Origin: Muscardinus avellanarius
Taxonomy: Eukaryota; Chordata; Mammalia; Rodentia; Gliridae
Reading direction: 5' to 3'
NCBI GenBank assembly: GCA_963383645.1
Contig: OY726558.1
Coordinates: 179,023,134 to 179,087,133 of the forward strand
Length of the DNA stretch: 64,000 bases
The notes under the pieces are model-generated. The model did not search any database, was not told the origin of the DNA, and was given only the letters and a program-made list of their open reading frames with translations. Of this stretch, positions 43,605-56,225 are shown in pieces. A program made the position numbers and the translations under genes. Positions within the stretch are counted from its first letter, which is position 1. Each line of letters begins with the position of its first letter.

Positions 43605-44030
43605 TGAGACTTCGGAGTGATGGCTTGGATATGGGGTATCCCCAAGTCCTCAGAAAAATGAGATGGCAATGTTGAAATCAGAGCATGAATATAAGCTCAG
43701 AAGTTAGTTGATAAATCCATTTTAGTGGAGATATCTGGGTGATGGCCCAGGCCAGCAGATTATGGCTGGTAAATTGAGTCCCTGGGGCTGTGGCCTTCAA
43801 GATTATGTATGGTTTCCTGTTTTCTTGTTTGCTCTCTTGCTCATAGCATCCCTGATGTAAGACTGCAAGCCTTGTTCTCTCCTTTTCTATTTCCTCTGGC
43901 CATACCCTGAGCTCTGTAGATGCTGGACTCAACTCAAAATCACCAAACTGTGAGCAAATTAATCTTTCTTCTTCTAAGTTACATAGTCAGGTCTTTAGAT
44001 TATGGCTGAGAAAATGCTGACTAATGTGCT
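43605..44030 (+). mobile_element. MaLR-like LTR
   Basis: GGCTTGGATATGGGGTATCC near the start, CTCTGGCCATACCCTGAGCT, CCAAACTGTGAGCAAATTAA and GATTATGGCTGAGAAAATGC near the end follow the order of mammalian MaLR LTRs. It lies between non-repetitive flanks and has no internal region. Confidence 0.65.
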
Positions 44031-44603
44031 TAACCTCCATAATGGTATAAGTAATTTCTCAAAATAACTTTGTGTGTGTGTATATATAAACATACATATG
44101 GATTAAGACATCACACACAAATATCTGTATACATATATTAATGCACAGTTGGCTGGTTTTATGCACAAGATCTACATTTGTAATTTGAGTTACAGATTCA
44201 AAAACCTTACTTAAAAAATGCATCAGCACTGTATGTTTATAGATACTTTCATGTCATTATTCCATAAAAAATGTAACATTTAAATATTTTCATAAAATTT
44301 ACTTTAAATTTAGTGCCTTGAGAACATTAAACATGTACAAAAGATATATATGAATTATATTTAAACACTATGCATTTTACAAGAGATATCAGCATTTTTT
44401 GGATTTTGGTATGCTCAGTTTGGAAGTGGACAGATCTGGAACCAATTCTTAAAAATTATTTTAAAATATTAATCACTTTTGCCCCATCATAAAAATAAAA
44501 AACTGTTAGTCAAACTATTGTAAATTAGAGACCATCTTTACACTTGTATGTGGTAGGTATATGCATATTCATGTATGTGGTTGTGTGTATTTTTACAAAT
44601 CTC

Positions 44604-45040
44604 TGATGGAGGACATGGACGAAGCCTGAGGAACGAAAGGTTCCTAAAGAGTTAAAGGAGATTCTACGGAAGGTTGAATCCTCCAAAACTATGGGTGTGA
44701 CTCCTGTCCTTTCTGGAATTTGCCCTCTAAGGCCCACTAGTGAGGGCAGGGGTCTGATCTTAATCACAAGACCTGTAAACATGGGGCTGATCTTAATCAC
44801 AAGACCTGTAATGTCACAGGTCTTCCTTTTGTCTTGCTTATGATTGTACCTTAGCAATTTACCCTCCATTGTATTTTGGTATTTAACTCTTTCCCATGAG
44901 AATTTGATAATTAACCTAACTGGAGAAGGGTATAAAAACCTAGTTTTAGAGAATACATTTTGTTAGTTCACCAGAGGCAATTGTCCGTGTGTCATTAATT
45001 CAGGTTTCTCCCTCCCAAGTCCCGGAGAGGAATCTACACA
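44604..45040 (+). mobile_element. Solo LTR of an endogenous retrovirus with 6-bp TSD
   Basis: A 437-bp block starting TGATGGAGGACATGG and ending CTACACA is flanked by direct repeats AATCTC (44598-44603 and 45041-45046); the match extends to CAAATCTC if the LTR is taken to end at 45038. A TATA box (GGGTATAAAAACC, about 44929-44940) lies in the right part as expected before the R region. The segment CTGATCTTAATCACAAGACC occurs twice, 33 bp apart (about 44754 and 44787), which may be a duplicated enhancer. No gag, pol or env sequence adjoins it, so this is the usual recombined solo LTR. A 6-bp repeat fits class II (ERVK-like) elements, but the family is not proven. Confidence 0.8.
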
Positions 45041-45130
45041 AATCTCTATGTATTTTTATAATTCTTTCTGTAGTATATATGCATACACACATATTTACAT
45101 ATATACTATGAATATATGTACATGTGTATC

Positions 45131-45133
<3 letters not shown>

Positions 45134-45168
<35 letters not shown>
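45134..45168. repeat. (CA)n microsatellite
   Basis: About 17 CA dinucleotides in a TA-rich surround. Confidence 0.95.
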
Positions 45169-45170
<2 letters not shown>

Positions 45171-45759
45171 ATATATTGTATTATTTTTTGTTTCTGTTTT
45201 TGATTCTCTGGAGGATCCTGCCTAACAAAGTGCTTAACCTAAAAAAAATTTACACTGGAAAAAAAACACATGTGTATGTTTCAGTATGCATATAAGGAAA
45301 GAAAATATTCAGCTTGATTTTTGTTGTTGATGTTGTATCTCTGTACAACCTTTAATTTAATAAGAATATTGGCTTCCTTAATAATAAAACAGAAATAATA
45401 TGTATATTGAATAACATGAACAATGTAGTATATTATTAATTAGCAACATATTATTCTAATAAATATTTATGGTAGTTTTCTTAAATAATAAACATTTTTA
45501 AAATATGAAGTGTATAATATCAAGTATCAGAAAGTTTGCAAACTAAGTATCAGAAACCTAAAAGTTTAAAGTAAAATATAATCATACTAAATGAGGAATA
45601 TAAATAAATTACCATTTAGTCCACATAGAAGAAGAGGATAATCCTGCTTCATAATTGCACGGGGGAATTAGGTGGACTTATGAAACTGATGAGTTAATGA
45701 TAATAAATTTTATACAATAAATTTAATGTAAAAAAGTAAAATGAAAAAAATTGCTGTGG

Positions 45760-46022
45760 TTGGGATATGGTTTAAATGTCCTCAAAAGTTTTATTTGTAG
45801 CAGTATTTGTAGGTGTTGAGCCTTTAAGTGGTGGTGTTTAATGAGAGACTCCTAAGCCTCCAGTGTCTCTTGCATCCTTGGTAGAATCCAAGTTTCTTTC
45901 TGATTTTCTGTTTTAGGACGTGGTCACGTTCTCCTTCAGATAGAAGCCAAGAGAATCCTCATCAATGCTGAGAAAATGCCAGCACCATGCCCTTGAATTT
46001 GAACCTGTGAAGAAATAAAACT
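45760..46022 (+). mobile_element. MaLR-like LTR, fragment
   Basis: GGGATATGGTTTAAATGTCC near the start, GTGGTGTTTAATGAGAGACT, and GAACCTGTGAAGAAATAAAA near the polyadenylation end resemble a MaLR LTR. Confidence 0.55.
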
Positions 46023-47199
46023 TTTTTATTGAAATATAAAATATATCATTAAATTGTATTAAAAGCTGGAGCACAAATTCATTTTATCTGCATATTTCTT
46101 TCTTCAAAGCCATACAATATTTGATTTTTATAGCATTTATTTTGCATAGTCAAATTTTCCTAATCTGAGTAAAATTATTTATACTTTTTTGGAACTTTGT
46201 ACAATTTACAGATTGCAAATCCTCCATGTTTTGTAACTATATTTAACCATGAGATAATTTTTTCTAGTAAAAGTTTAATTTAAACTTATTTGGTCATTTG
46301 TTAGCAATTTTGTATTGATCTATGCTTGATTAAATTGAATAAGAAACTGAAAAAAATCTATCTGTAATATAATGTTTCATTCTTTCTCCTTCTTTCCTTA
46401 ATTATGTTCACTAGGAGAGTTATTTTACATTTAAGTCAATTAAATGGCATATAAAAGCTTAGCTTGATACCCATGCTTGCCAGTCTTGCAAGTTTATAAA
46501 TGACTTTCTCCTCATTCTTTAAGCCTTAAGGTATTATTTTGTAGAAGTAAAGTTATTACTTTTGAGAAAATTCTGTCCAGTTCTTTCTTCTCAAAAAATA
46601 GAAGAAAAATGTGATATTTTACATAATTATATTGGTGCATACTTCAAAGTTTACAGTGTATTTTTATTCTATAGCTTGGATAATTGCTTTCAATTTTCAA
46701 TTGCTTACGGCTAATTAAGTAGACAATTATTATAATTTTATTTTTTCAATTAACCTTTTGTAAACTTTCAAAAATTTAAATTTTTCTTTAGCATGTGTGA
46801 TGATAGAAGGTTAGAGTAAGCTAATTTGTATTCATGATTCAAATAAAAAATGTAAAAAAGTATTTTTTAAAAGTACACATATACTTCACTGAAAACCAAT
46901 ATTAAAGCAATATCATTTTTATTTTATAGCTATGTATTTTGTCTCTTTTGTTAAAACATGTACATATTTTACCTGTCATAGTAATATGAAAATACTATAT
47001 TAAGGTTTATATAAGATTATATAGTGTCAGTTTTACAATACAGATCTTATCAAATTTTATTAAAAAGAAAATGAGCTATGTATCTAGACAAGCTTATTAA
47101 TCCTTTTTATTTCAGGTTCTTGCTAATTTATTTTTCAATGTTTGCTTATTTGTTTGGGAGAAAGGTATAGATTGATATGTATTAAATAATCACTTGTTT
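46023..47199. other. AT-rich intergenic sequence, nothing recognised
   Basis: No repeat family or exon seen. Confidence 0.5.
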
Positions 47200-47660
47200 G
47201 TCTAAAGTTAAGGCATGGTGTTTGGCACTTCTTATAGCTTGCATTTAGACCATCCCCCAAAACAGCATGTATGGAAAGTATGTCCCCAGTACAGCAGGAT
47301 GTAGAAGTGGCCATGGATGGAGGAGGCAAGTCATTCAGGGTATGATCTTGGGAATTTTATATGCCTATGATAAGAGTGGAGTAGTGGCAGAATTCCTGTA
47401 CATAGGCACCACAGGGGCCACTTGTGAAGCCATGATAGAGAAGTCAAAGCTTTAATGGAGACCACAGGAATTAAGAGATATATAAAAAAAAAAAACATCT
47501 TCTTCCAAGAAAAACTGCAAACTGTGGGCAGTGGAGTCAAACTAAGAGAATATTCACATTGGCTAGTACAGGCATGGCCACAAGGATGGGGTTGACAAAG
47601 CCTTTTGAAGATCACATTTCATCACTTTGTGCCCAAGATGGCAGATGTACAGTGTCAGGA
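47200..47660 (+). pseudogene. Possible decayed retrocopy, parent not recognised
   Basis: This stretch is richer in G+C than its surroundings. It carries an open plus-strand segment (47267-47455) with a protein-like translation (GWRRQVIQGMILGILYAYDK) and then stops. An A-run (47484-47495) interrupts it, and T-rich DNA follows at about 47682. I could not match it to a gene, and no target-site duplication was found. It may equally be unique non-coding sequence. Confidence 0.25.
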
Positions 47661-47871
47661 TGTACTATCAACCTTGCTGTTTTTTTTTTTTCTTATCTTA
47701 CTTTGGTCCTATCATTTCTCTCTATGCTTTAATTTCTTTCTATTAGAGTATTTACTCTGTGCCACTGTATATGAAAATCAGTAACTTGTTTTTATTGTTG
47801 TTGTGGTTCTTATAGGGGCCTCACAGTTTAAAGTTTCCATTGAGTCTCAGAACAGAATTTGAACTTGTACT

Positions 47872-48490
47872 TTTAAAATTTTTCTTCATAGTGCAGTGGA
47901 GTCATACATCTTAATGGAATACAAGATGGTAGAGGCATACACACACACACACATCACTAAATTAACCCTTATCCATTTTCTACCTCATTCCCTCCCCCCT
48001 CCCTCTTTTTCATGTTTGGCTTAGTGATTGACTTCGAGATACTTGTAAATGTACATCATCTAATAAGGGAATTTTTCTCATTTCCCTTTCAATCACCCTA
48101 AGCTTCACTTATTTGCTCATTATAGTTTCTCCTTCTTCATCTAGAGTTTCTCCTCTGACTCATTTCTCCCTACCTTCCACATATTAGCGAAAGCAACCAA
48201 TTTCTTACTGTTTTGTGACTGACTAATCTCACTTAGCATCATGTTCTCCAGTTCCATCCATTTCCCTGGAAATGACATAATTTTATTCTTTGTTATGGCT
48301 GCATAAAATTCTATTGTCTATATAACCCATAAGTTTGTAATATATCCATCTGTTGATGAACAACTTGACTGGTTCCATAGTTGGCAATTATGAAACACAT
48401 GGCTATCTACATAGATGTGCATGCATTAGTTTGGTAGTTTGGCTTCTATTCTTTAGGTGGATTTTTGAGAATGATGGAACTGTTAATACT
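47872..48490 (-). mobile_element. L1 3' end, antisense
   Basis: GGAGTCATACATCTTAATGG, CCTCATTCCCTCCCCCCTCC, ATCATGTTCTCCAGTTCCAT and CCATCTGTTGATGAACAACT mark the antisense 3'UTR and ORF2 C-terminus. It contains (CA)n at 47939-47953. Confidence 0.88.
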
Positions 48491-48529
48491 GCAGGACTCT
48501 TGGAGATAGACTAAATATATTTTGCACTG

Positions 48530-48870
48530 TGAGATGACCATGATATTTTGAGGACCAGAGTAGAATGTTTTAGTTTGGATTGAATATATACAATGCAGTG
48601 TGGCTCAGAGGTGGGGCATAACTAGAGGGCATAGGTCATTGAGAGTGGGGTCTTGGAGACTACAAGCTTATAGACCCCCGACTCCCCTCCTCTCCTTTTG
48701 CTTTCTGCTGCCATGATGTGAGAGCCATAACCTCTCCCACCACTGCAGATGCAGTTTATACTTCAGAGTTGGATCCATAAACAGAAACTTCTGACCCCAT
48801 GAACCTTTCCTCCTCCAAGCTGTTTTTTGTCAGGTGTTTTTATCACAGCAATGGAAAAGCTTACTGGAAC
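48530..48870 (+). mobile_element. MaLR-like LTR
   Basis: GAGTGGGGTCTTGGAGACTA, TTTGCTTTCTGCTGCCATGA, CCATGAACCTTTCCTCCTCC, and TTATCACAGCAATGGAAAAG before the end give the MaLR order. Confidence 0.7.
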
Positions 48871-49167
48871 ATGTCCTTTCCTATGCATTTGCTGGAGAAA
48901 AGAAATGCTATGTTTTTCCAAGCTTTATAAAACCATCTGCCTTGCAATTAAATCCATTTTTATATAGTGTTGACCAAATCTATAATGAGTATATTTGTTT
49001 TATATAAGGCTCATAATTTAGAGGGTCTCAAAAGTTCTAAAATATTTTAAATGCATAAGGAATCAATAGTTAAAAATCAAAGTCGAATGAGTGGACATCT
49101 GAATTTTACACTTTTATATTTGCTTTCTTTCCTTTCAAATTATTTTTTTAAATGAATGAATACTTTT
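48871..49167. other. Intergenic sequence, nothing recognised
   Basis: No feature seen. Confidence 0.5.
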
Positions 49168-49350
49168 TTCTTTAACTTTTTTATATTGGTGCATTGTAGC
49201 CATACATCTTAATGTGGTATAAAATAATAGAGGCATACTCACACACATCATTTATTTTGTCCTTCTTAGTTTTCCGCCCTCTCTTTTCCCCCTTCATTTT
49301 TTTCATGTTGGCTTACTGATTGGCTTTGATATGTTTGTGCATGTTCCAAA
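49168..49350 (-). mobile_element. L1 3'UTR fragment, antisense
   Basis: TTTATATTGGTGCATTGTAG to TGATTGGCTTTGATATGTTT. Confidence 0.88.
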
Positions 49351-51369
49351 ATCTATGATAACAGCTCTTCTTAATGAAAGAATGATGCCAAAATAAAACA
49401 TAAAAAATTAGAAAATGAAAGTTCCTAATGATTAGAAAAATTTTCCATTAATGAAAGAGCCATGTTTGTATATTTATTTTTTTTTATATTTCATCTTCTT
49501 TGAAAAATTAGTTGCAGTTTTCAAGTTAATTTCAAATAAATGGCCCATAAATAGAATAAGATTTACATGTTTATTTATCTATTAACAATCAAAATCTTAG
49601 TAGAAAAATAATATAATATATATAATTTTATTAATAAATAGAATTATGATATCATAAACTAAACTTTATAACATATACATGGAGTAAACAAGTTAGAACA
49701 TAAAATATATAAACATGGAAATTATAATTGTACCACAGTGAAAACATAAAATTACATGCATTTGAATATAAGATGATACAGTAAATTCAGAGTGGAATTT
49801 TTTTTTCTGAGTAAAATGCATTATGTGAACCAAAAATAATGATATAATATACATCAAATTAAAAAAACATAATAACAAATGTTTGCAAAATATGCAAAGC
49901 TTAGCTCTGTACAACTTTACACAGCTTCTAGCTCCATTGTTTGTTGAAACACAAGAAAATTAACTGAGAAAACTATATCTTGAAAAACTTTACTTATCTT
50001 TAACTTGGAAAGAGGTGGAATACAAAAGAGTGTAGTTGTCATGAAGAGGTGAGGGGAAAATTTTAAGAAGAATAAGGAATTCTAATTACTTTCTGTCCCA
50101 AGAGACATGAAAAGATCAATATTTTGTATTTGCCAGCTGTGAGAAAAATGACAAAATAATGAGAGAAGGATCATAAAAACTCCAAGTTAATTAGAATCGT
50201 CAATGGCAAGCACTTAGCCAGAGCAAAAAAAATTAAAAGTGCAGGAAGCAAGAGAATAAGAAATGGAAGAAGGAGATCACCAACATCCCAGGTGTAATTT
50301 CATTTCCCATAGAATGTATCTTTAAGGTAATGTCCCAGAAGGAAGTTGTATATACTCTAATTTAATAATTTTATAATGTGCCATAGCATTTCTAAGTAAC
50401 ATAACTTTTGCAAAAGATAGATATTTAATCATATTTACAAGTGATTAATTTACTAAAAGGAAAGAAAATTTTAAACAAGGGTACAACAAAGGAATAAAAA
50501 TTTGAAAGACATATTAAAGTTTTAGGGATGGTCTTAAATTTTTTATGTCTACCTTCAAGTTATACTATTTATTCTCTACTATAAGAAATTTTGCCAATAA
50601 GTGATTTTTAATATTAATCTTATATGTTTCAATACTTTATGTATTATAAACTCCACAGAAGATTTCATTGGCTTGAAGCTATCAATTGTATTTTAAAGAC
50701 ATTTAAACAAGAAGAATAGAACACATTATTATTTACAATGTATTTATAACTTTCACTGCACTTGATGGTTTGTTTACATCAGCTGGACAATTGGTATCTT
50801 TTTCTTTATAACCATATTGTAGTGTAGGTGATCTATGTTCAAATTTCTCAGGATCTGTAAAAAAAAATCACTTCTGTATCTGAGAAATACTATCCTTGGG
50901 CATAGAATGCAAGCTTTTTCATGTTTTTGTTTAGTTTTATTTTCTTTTACTTTCTTATCAACACTTTAAATAAAGTATTTTAGTGTTCTGCCTTACATTG
51001 TTTCTCAAAATTTTTTAATTCATTTTTCTCTTTGTAAAGAGATTATAAAACAAGTCTTTTTGTGTAATTTGTCCTCATTTATAGCTACTTGTAAGTAGAC
51101 TAACATTATTGTAAGCAATTTGATTATGATGGTCCGTTTTAAACTTATATTTATGTGTGCGTATGTTTAATTTTATTAATTTTATTAACATTGTTAGATC
51201 TTTGAATTTATGGTTTTCAATAATTATAGATTAGTATAGATTATACTTCATAATAATTAATAGTTTATAAAAATCAATAATATAGATTATAGTTTTCAAT
51301 AATATAGATTTAGAGTTTTCATTAATAATAAAATTATAAATAAAAATTATAAAAATTCTAGGTTACTTT
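49351..51369. other. AT-rich intergenic sequence, nothing recognised
   Basis: 2 kb without recognised repeat, exon or RNA gene; the 73-codon minus frame at 49693-49914 has no domain. Confidence 0.5.
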
Positions 51370-52258
51370 TTATTTTTTATAAAATTGTAATGGGATAAAA
51401 GACTTGTGGAGACATACATGCACACACCACCCAATTAGCCCTTACCAGATACTCTCCCCATTGCCCCCCATCCCTCTTACCCATGCTTGGCTTACTGATT
51501 GACTTTGATATGTATGGTTAAGTATATCAATGTGCTTTAGAGAGCTTCCCTCTTCCCCCCTCTTATCCCCTGTAAGGTCACCTTATTTGCTCATCTTTAG
51601 ATTCTCCTTCCTCATCTAGAGTTCCTCGTTATCCATTTCTCCCTAGCTATCATGTATTAGGGAAAACATCTGATTTCTTCATTTTTGTGACTTACTAATC
51701 TCACTTAGTATAATGTCTTCCAGTTCCATCCATTTCCCTGTCAATGATGTAATTGTGTATTTTTTTATGGCTGAGTAAAATTCCATTTATCCCACAGTTT
51801 TGTAATCCATTTATCTGTTGATGGACATCTTGGTGGTTCCATAGTTTGGCAGTGGTGAATTGTGCAGCTATGAACATAGATACGCATATATTATTTGGTA
51901 GTTTGGTTTCCTTTCTTTTGGGTAGATACCCAGAAGTGGTATTGCTGGGTCAAATGGTAAATTTGTTTCCATTCTTCTGAGGATCCTCCATACTGTTTCC
52001 CAAAGTGGTTGCACTAATTTGCAGTCCCACCAACAGTCTTTTAGAGTTCCCACTTCTCCTCATTCTTGCCAGCATTTGTTGTTGTTTGTGTTTTGAATGA
52101 TTGTCATTATAATTGAAGTTAGGTGAAATCTCAGAGTAGTTTTGATTTGCATTTCTCTGATTGCCAGTGATGTTGAGCATTTTTACATGCATTTATTGGC
52201 CATTTGAATTTCTTCTTTCATGAAGTGTCTGTGTAATTCATTCTCCCATTTTTTGATT
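51370..52258 (-). mobile_element. L1 3' end, inverted part of a twin-primed insertion
   Basis: An antisense L1 3'UTR begins AATGGGATAAAAGACTTGTG and continues into ORF2. The reverse strand encodes the L1 C-terminal signature CKLVQPLWETVWRILRRME and AIPLLGIYPKERKPN (51868-52053). The inner end abuts a sense-oriented L1 terminus. Confidence 0.92.
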
Positions 52259-52375
52259 GGGTTATTTGGGTAAGGGCTAATTGGGTGATTTGTGCATGTT
52301 TGTCTACACAAGTCTTTTATCCCATTAAGATGTATGACTACAATGCACCAATAAAAATTTAAACAAATAAAATAA
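52259..52375 (+). mobile_element. L1 3' terminus, non-inverted part of the same insertion
   Basis: GTAAGGGCTAATTGGGTGAT to ACTACAATGCACCAATAAAA plus an A-rich tail. It overlaps by about 60 bp (GGGCTAATTGGGTG ... CTTTTATCCCATTA) with the sequence present in opposite orientation at 51390-51455. Confidence 0.9.
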
Positions 52376-52979
52376 TAAGATGACGTATATCATGTGATGG
52401 CATTTTTGTAAAAAATAAAAGAGTGGTGCTATAATTCAGTGGTAAATTTCAAGTATCCAATATCCTAGGTAATGGATAAAAGTAGTTGTAAATACCAGCT
52501 ATATTCAGCTGACATGTTACGAAAAGGAGAACTCTATTTGTCTTTAATTCTTATTTTGTTTTAAATATGTTTGTATGTTTGTGACTATATAGCTATTGCA
52601 TATTCTTCTTTCATATTTTTAACATGCAATATAAATATATTTATATTATACTAAATTTATATCAAAGTTTTAGTATTACTAATTTTATGTCTTTATTTAA
52701 ATTATAAGCCATAAGAAGAGTTATATAATTCAAAAACTTTACTTTCTCTTTGAGAAAAGGTTGAAGTAGCATATAAAAGCAATATAGTTCTATCATTCTA
52801 GATATAATTTCTTATAAAGAATATTTATTTTTTCTTTGGAGTATATAAAATATATATTTGAATACAAGAATTTAAGATAAATAAGTAGTAAAATTTTGAA
52901 ACTAAAGGCTTCCAATTCTTTTTAAAAACCCATTATATTTACTAAGATGAACTTACTTTTATTGTCCTATTACATGTTA
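52376..52979. other. AT-rich intergenic sequence, nothing recognised
   Basis: No feature seen. Confidence 0.5.
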
Positions 52980-53175
52980 CATGCTGAGACAGTATGATTG
53001 CACAGGTTCGAAGTCAGCCTCAGCTACTTAGTGAGGCTCTCAGCAACTTACTGAGACCCTGTTTCCAAATAAAGTATAAAATAGGTCTGGGAGTATAGCC
53101 CAGAGGTAGGAAAGCCCCTGGGTTCCAATCCCAGTACCACAAAGAAAAAATTAAAATAAAATAAAAATAAAACAC
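52980..53175 (+). mobile_element. B1-dID SINE, 5'-truncated
   Basis: Starts inside B1 (TGCTGAGACAGTATGATTGC), keeps the full ID half (GGTCTGGGAGTATAGCCCAG) and an AAAATAAA tail. Confidence 0.9.
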
Positions 53176-53769
53176 GTCTACACATGTAAATTTGAAGTTT
53201 TCTATATTTTGTCCTATTTTTCTGAATATATTAGTATTTATTCATAGTTATTTGTTTTTATTTTTATTTTTACTTAATAACATAAAATTATTGGGCGTAA
53301 TGTGCCATTTTTAATACATATAGATACTGTGCAATGATTAACCTAAGTTTCTATGCCTTTTCTCCTTTTAAATTCAATCCAGTAAGTGAAGAGAATAAAT
53401 AATTATTCTTCATCACAAATGCAATTATAATGGGTCAGATATAAAATGTCCCAGTTTCTTGACTAAAGAAATTGGTTCTTTATAGAATAGCACAATATTC
53501 CTTAGAGGATTCATCAACAGAAAAAGACAGCTCTCCTTTTTGTGATTTTATATTTAACATTCGTAAGGTCATATTTTCTGTCAACAAGAAAGATTCCAAA
53601 AGAAATTGTTTTGTCACTCAAAAACATAAAATTTCTAAAAGTTTTTGGTAACAAATCACCAGAGGGCTGTTATAAGAAATAAAAGCCATTTCTACTCAAG
53701 TGCAAATATATTTCACCATTCAAATGACAAATAGGTTTTATATCTAAATTATAATATATTCTTAAAAAT
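53176..53769. other. AT-rich intergenic sequence, nothing recognised
   Basis: No feature seen. Confidence 0.5.
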
Positions 53770-53778
53770 GTACTTCAT

Positions 53779-53979
53779 CAGGGCGTGGTAGCACATGCTT
53801 GTAATCCCTGCACTTGGGAGGTCCAGACAGGAGGATCTCGCAGGTTCAAAGCCAGCCTTAGCTGGCTTAAGAGACCCTGTTTCCAAATAAAATATAAATA
53901 GGTCTGGAAGTGTAGCCCGGAGATAGAAGTTCCCTGGGTTTCATCCCCAGTACCACCAAAAAAAAAAAAAAAAAAAAAA
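53779..53979 (+). mobile_element. B1-dID SINE with TSD
   Basis: CAGGGCGTGGTAGCACATGC to GTACCACC and A-run. Duplications GTACTTCAT lie at 53770-53778 and 53980-53988. Confidence 0.95.
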
Positions 53980-54072
53980 GTACTTCATATATTTGGTTAC
54001 ATTAAAGTACCTGGGTACTTTTCTTCTACTGTTACTTTTTTATATCAAAGGTAATTCATAAGAGTTTGTTTT

Positions 54073-54279
54073 GCAGCTGCCAGGCGTGGTGGCGCACGCT
54101 TGTAATCCCTGCGCTAGGGAGGCGGAGATAGGAGGATCGCTCATGTTCAAAGCCGGCCTTGCTGGTTTAAGAGACCCTATTTCCAAATAAAAATATAAAA
54201 AATAGTTCTGGGAGTGTAACCCGAAGGTAGAAGGGTTTCCAGGAACTCCAGTAAAAACAAACAAACAAAAGAAAATTAA
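54073..54279 (+). mobile_element. Young B1-dID SINE with TSD
   Basis: CCAGGCGTGGTGGCGCACGC start and CAAACAAACAAA tail. Duplications CATAAGAGTTTGTTTT (54057-54072) and CATAAGAGTTGGTTTT (54280-54295). Confidence 0.95.
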
Positions 54280-54295
54280 CATAAGAGTTGGTTTT

Positions 54296-54994
54296 CAAAA
54301 AAGTTAAAATAAGATTATTCTAATAGCAATACAATGCTTAAACTATTTATTTGGGTAATATTAAGTATTAATAAAATTAATTAGATGATTGTGATCATAA
54401 AAATTAGATATCATACTTGTATACATGAAGTTATTAAATTCAATCTTACTTAAATGTAAGTTTGGAACTCAAAATTCTCATAATCGTTTAATAGTAGTTG
54501 ATATTATTTCTTCTATCACAAGTCTACATTATCCTAAAGATTTCCCATCATAAAATGTTTTTGTTTTTAATCAATTTTATTTTTAAAAATTTTGAACAAA
54601 TACTTTGCCATCATTATCTGAGAGTAGAATTTTTTGACTCAAGTCCCATTTATATGACAATGAGAATTAATAAAGAGACTAATTAACAATAAATATGTGT
54701 TTTAATAAAAACTTTATGGCAGTAAATGAAGCTTATTGCTACATATATTAAACCATATTACATTTTAGCAGAAGTTATCACCTCCATGATAAAAGAATCT
54801 GTAGTAACATAAGAGGAAATAGTTATTATAAGATAGAATATATGAATAAATATTTTCCAAGATTTTATTACACATTTTCAGGAAAGAACAAGTCATGCAA
54901 TGAGATATGAGAGTCTCAGAGTATTCAGACGCAATAAATAAAAGAAATAAATAAATAAGCATATTAACACTCTTACTTTATATGTCTTTTCATT
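54296..54994. other. AT-rich intergenic sequence, nothing recognised
   Basis: No feature seen. Confidence 0.5.
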
Positions 54995-55527
54995 ATATCC
55001 GTTTTTATAAGTGCATTTTAAATATACATCTTCATGAAGTTCAGGGTGATAAAGATATACATGCACACAGTACTTGAGACCTTCCCCCAGTACCCACCTC
55101 ATTTCCTCTTCATGCCCACCTCCCTGTGATCAACACAGTGATTGATCTTGGTAAGTTTGTGTGTGGACATCATGTCTTTTGAGGGGGATTCGTCTTCAAG
55201 TCTTTCTCCCACTTCCATTTCCCACCGTTAGTTCCTGTCCTTACTCCACTGAGGTTTCTCTTCTTTGTTTGGAGTTTCTCCTGTGTTCCAGTTTCTCCCT
55301 GTCTTCTGCATATGAGGAAGAATATCTGACACTTTACATTTTGTGACTAATCTCACATAGCATATTTTTCAGTTCCATTCATTTCTCTGCAAATGACATA
55401 ATTTTATTCTTTATGGCTGAGTAGAATTTCATTGTATATATACCCCACAGTTTTGTAATCCATTCATCTGTTAATGGGCATTTCAGCTGGTTTCATAATT
55501 TAGCAATTATAAGTTGTGAAGCTATAA

Positions 55528-55576
<49 letters not shown>

Positions 55577-56225
55577 TGTTTTACCATAGGAGATTGGTTT
55601 TAATTCTTTAGGTAGAGATCCAGAAGTGATGTAGCAGGGTAATGTGGTGGATTTATTTCCATTCTTCTAAGGATTATTGACACTGGCTTCTAAAGTGGTT
55701 GCAATAACTTGAAATCTCATCAAAAGTATATCAGAGTTCATTCTCTTCCACACCCTTTCTATAATTTTATAATTGTTTGTGTTTTGAGTAATTGCTATTC
55801 TAATTAGTGTTAGGTGAAATATCAGGGCAATTTTGATTTTTATTTCTCTGTTAATGATGTTAAACATTTTTTATTATATTTATTGGTCATTTGTATTTCT
55901 TCTTTTGTGTCTTGTCTATTTAGTTTACTTTTCCATTTTATAATTGGGTGATGTATTTTTTGTGTTGATTTTCTTTCTTTTTCATGTGTTTTTGGTATTA
56001 GTCCTATATTAGAGGAATATCTGGCAAAGATCTTTTCCTTTCTATCAGCTCTTTTCAGGTTCTTGATAGTTTTTTTTATATAGGTTCTTCAGTTTAATGC
56101 AATGCCACATGTTAATCCTCATGTTAATTTCTTGTGCTTTGGAATCTTGTTGTAAAGATTTTATCCATACCTCTATGTTGAAGTGTTGTTTCTATGCTCT
56201 CTTCGAGTAACTGAAAAGTCTCTGT
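54995..56225 (-). mobile_element. L1 3' part, antisense, decayed
   Basis: Antisense 3'UTR (GTACCCACCTCATTTCCTCT) and ORF2 landmarks (CAGTTCCATTCATTTCTCTG, TTTTGTAATCCATTCATCTG, GGCAAAGATCTTTTCCTTTC, GTGCTTTGGAATCTTGTTGT) are continuous for 1.2 kb. A (TA)n array has grown at 55530-55573. Confidence 0.88.
55530..55573. repeat. (TA)n microsatellite inside L1
   Basis: About 21 uninterrupted TA dinucleotides. Confidence 0.95.

Noticed and set aside
44525..44869. 114-codon minus-strand frame
   Set aside because: It lies within and before the solo LTR, includes the duplicated LTR block, and has no retroviral or host domain.
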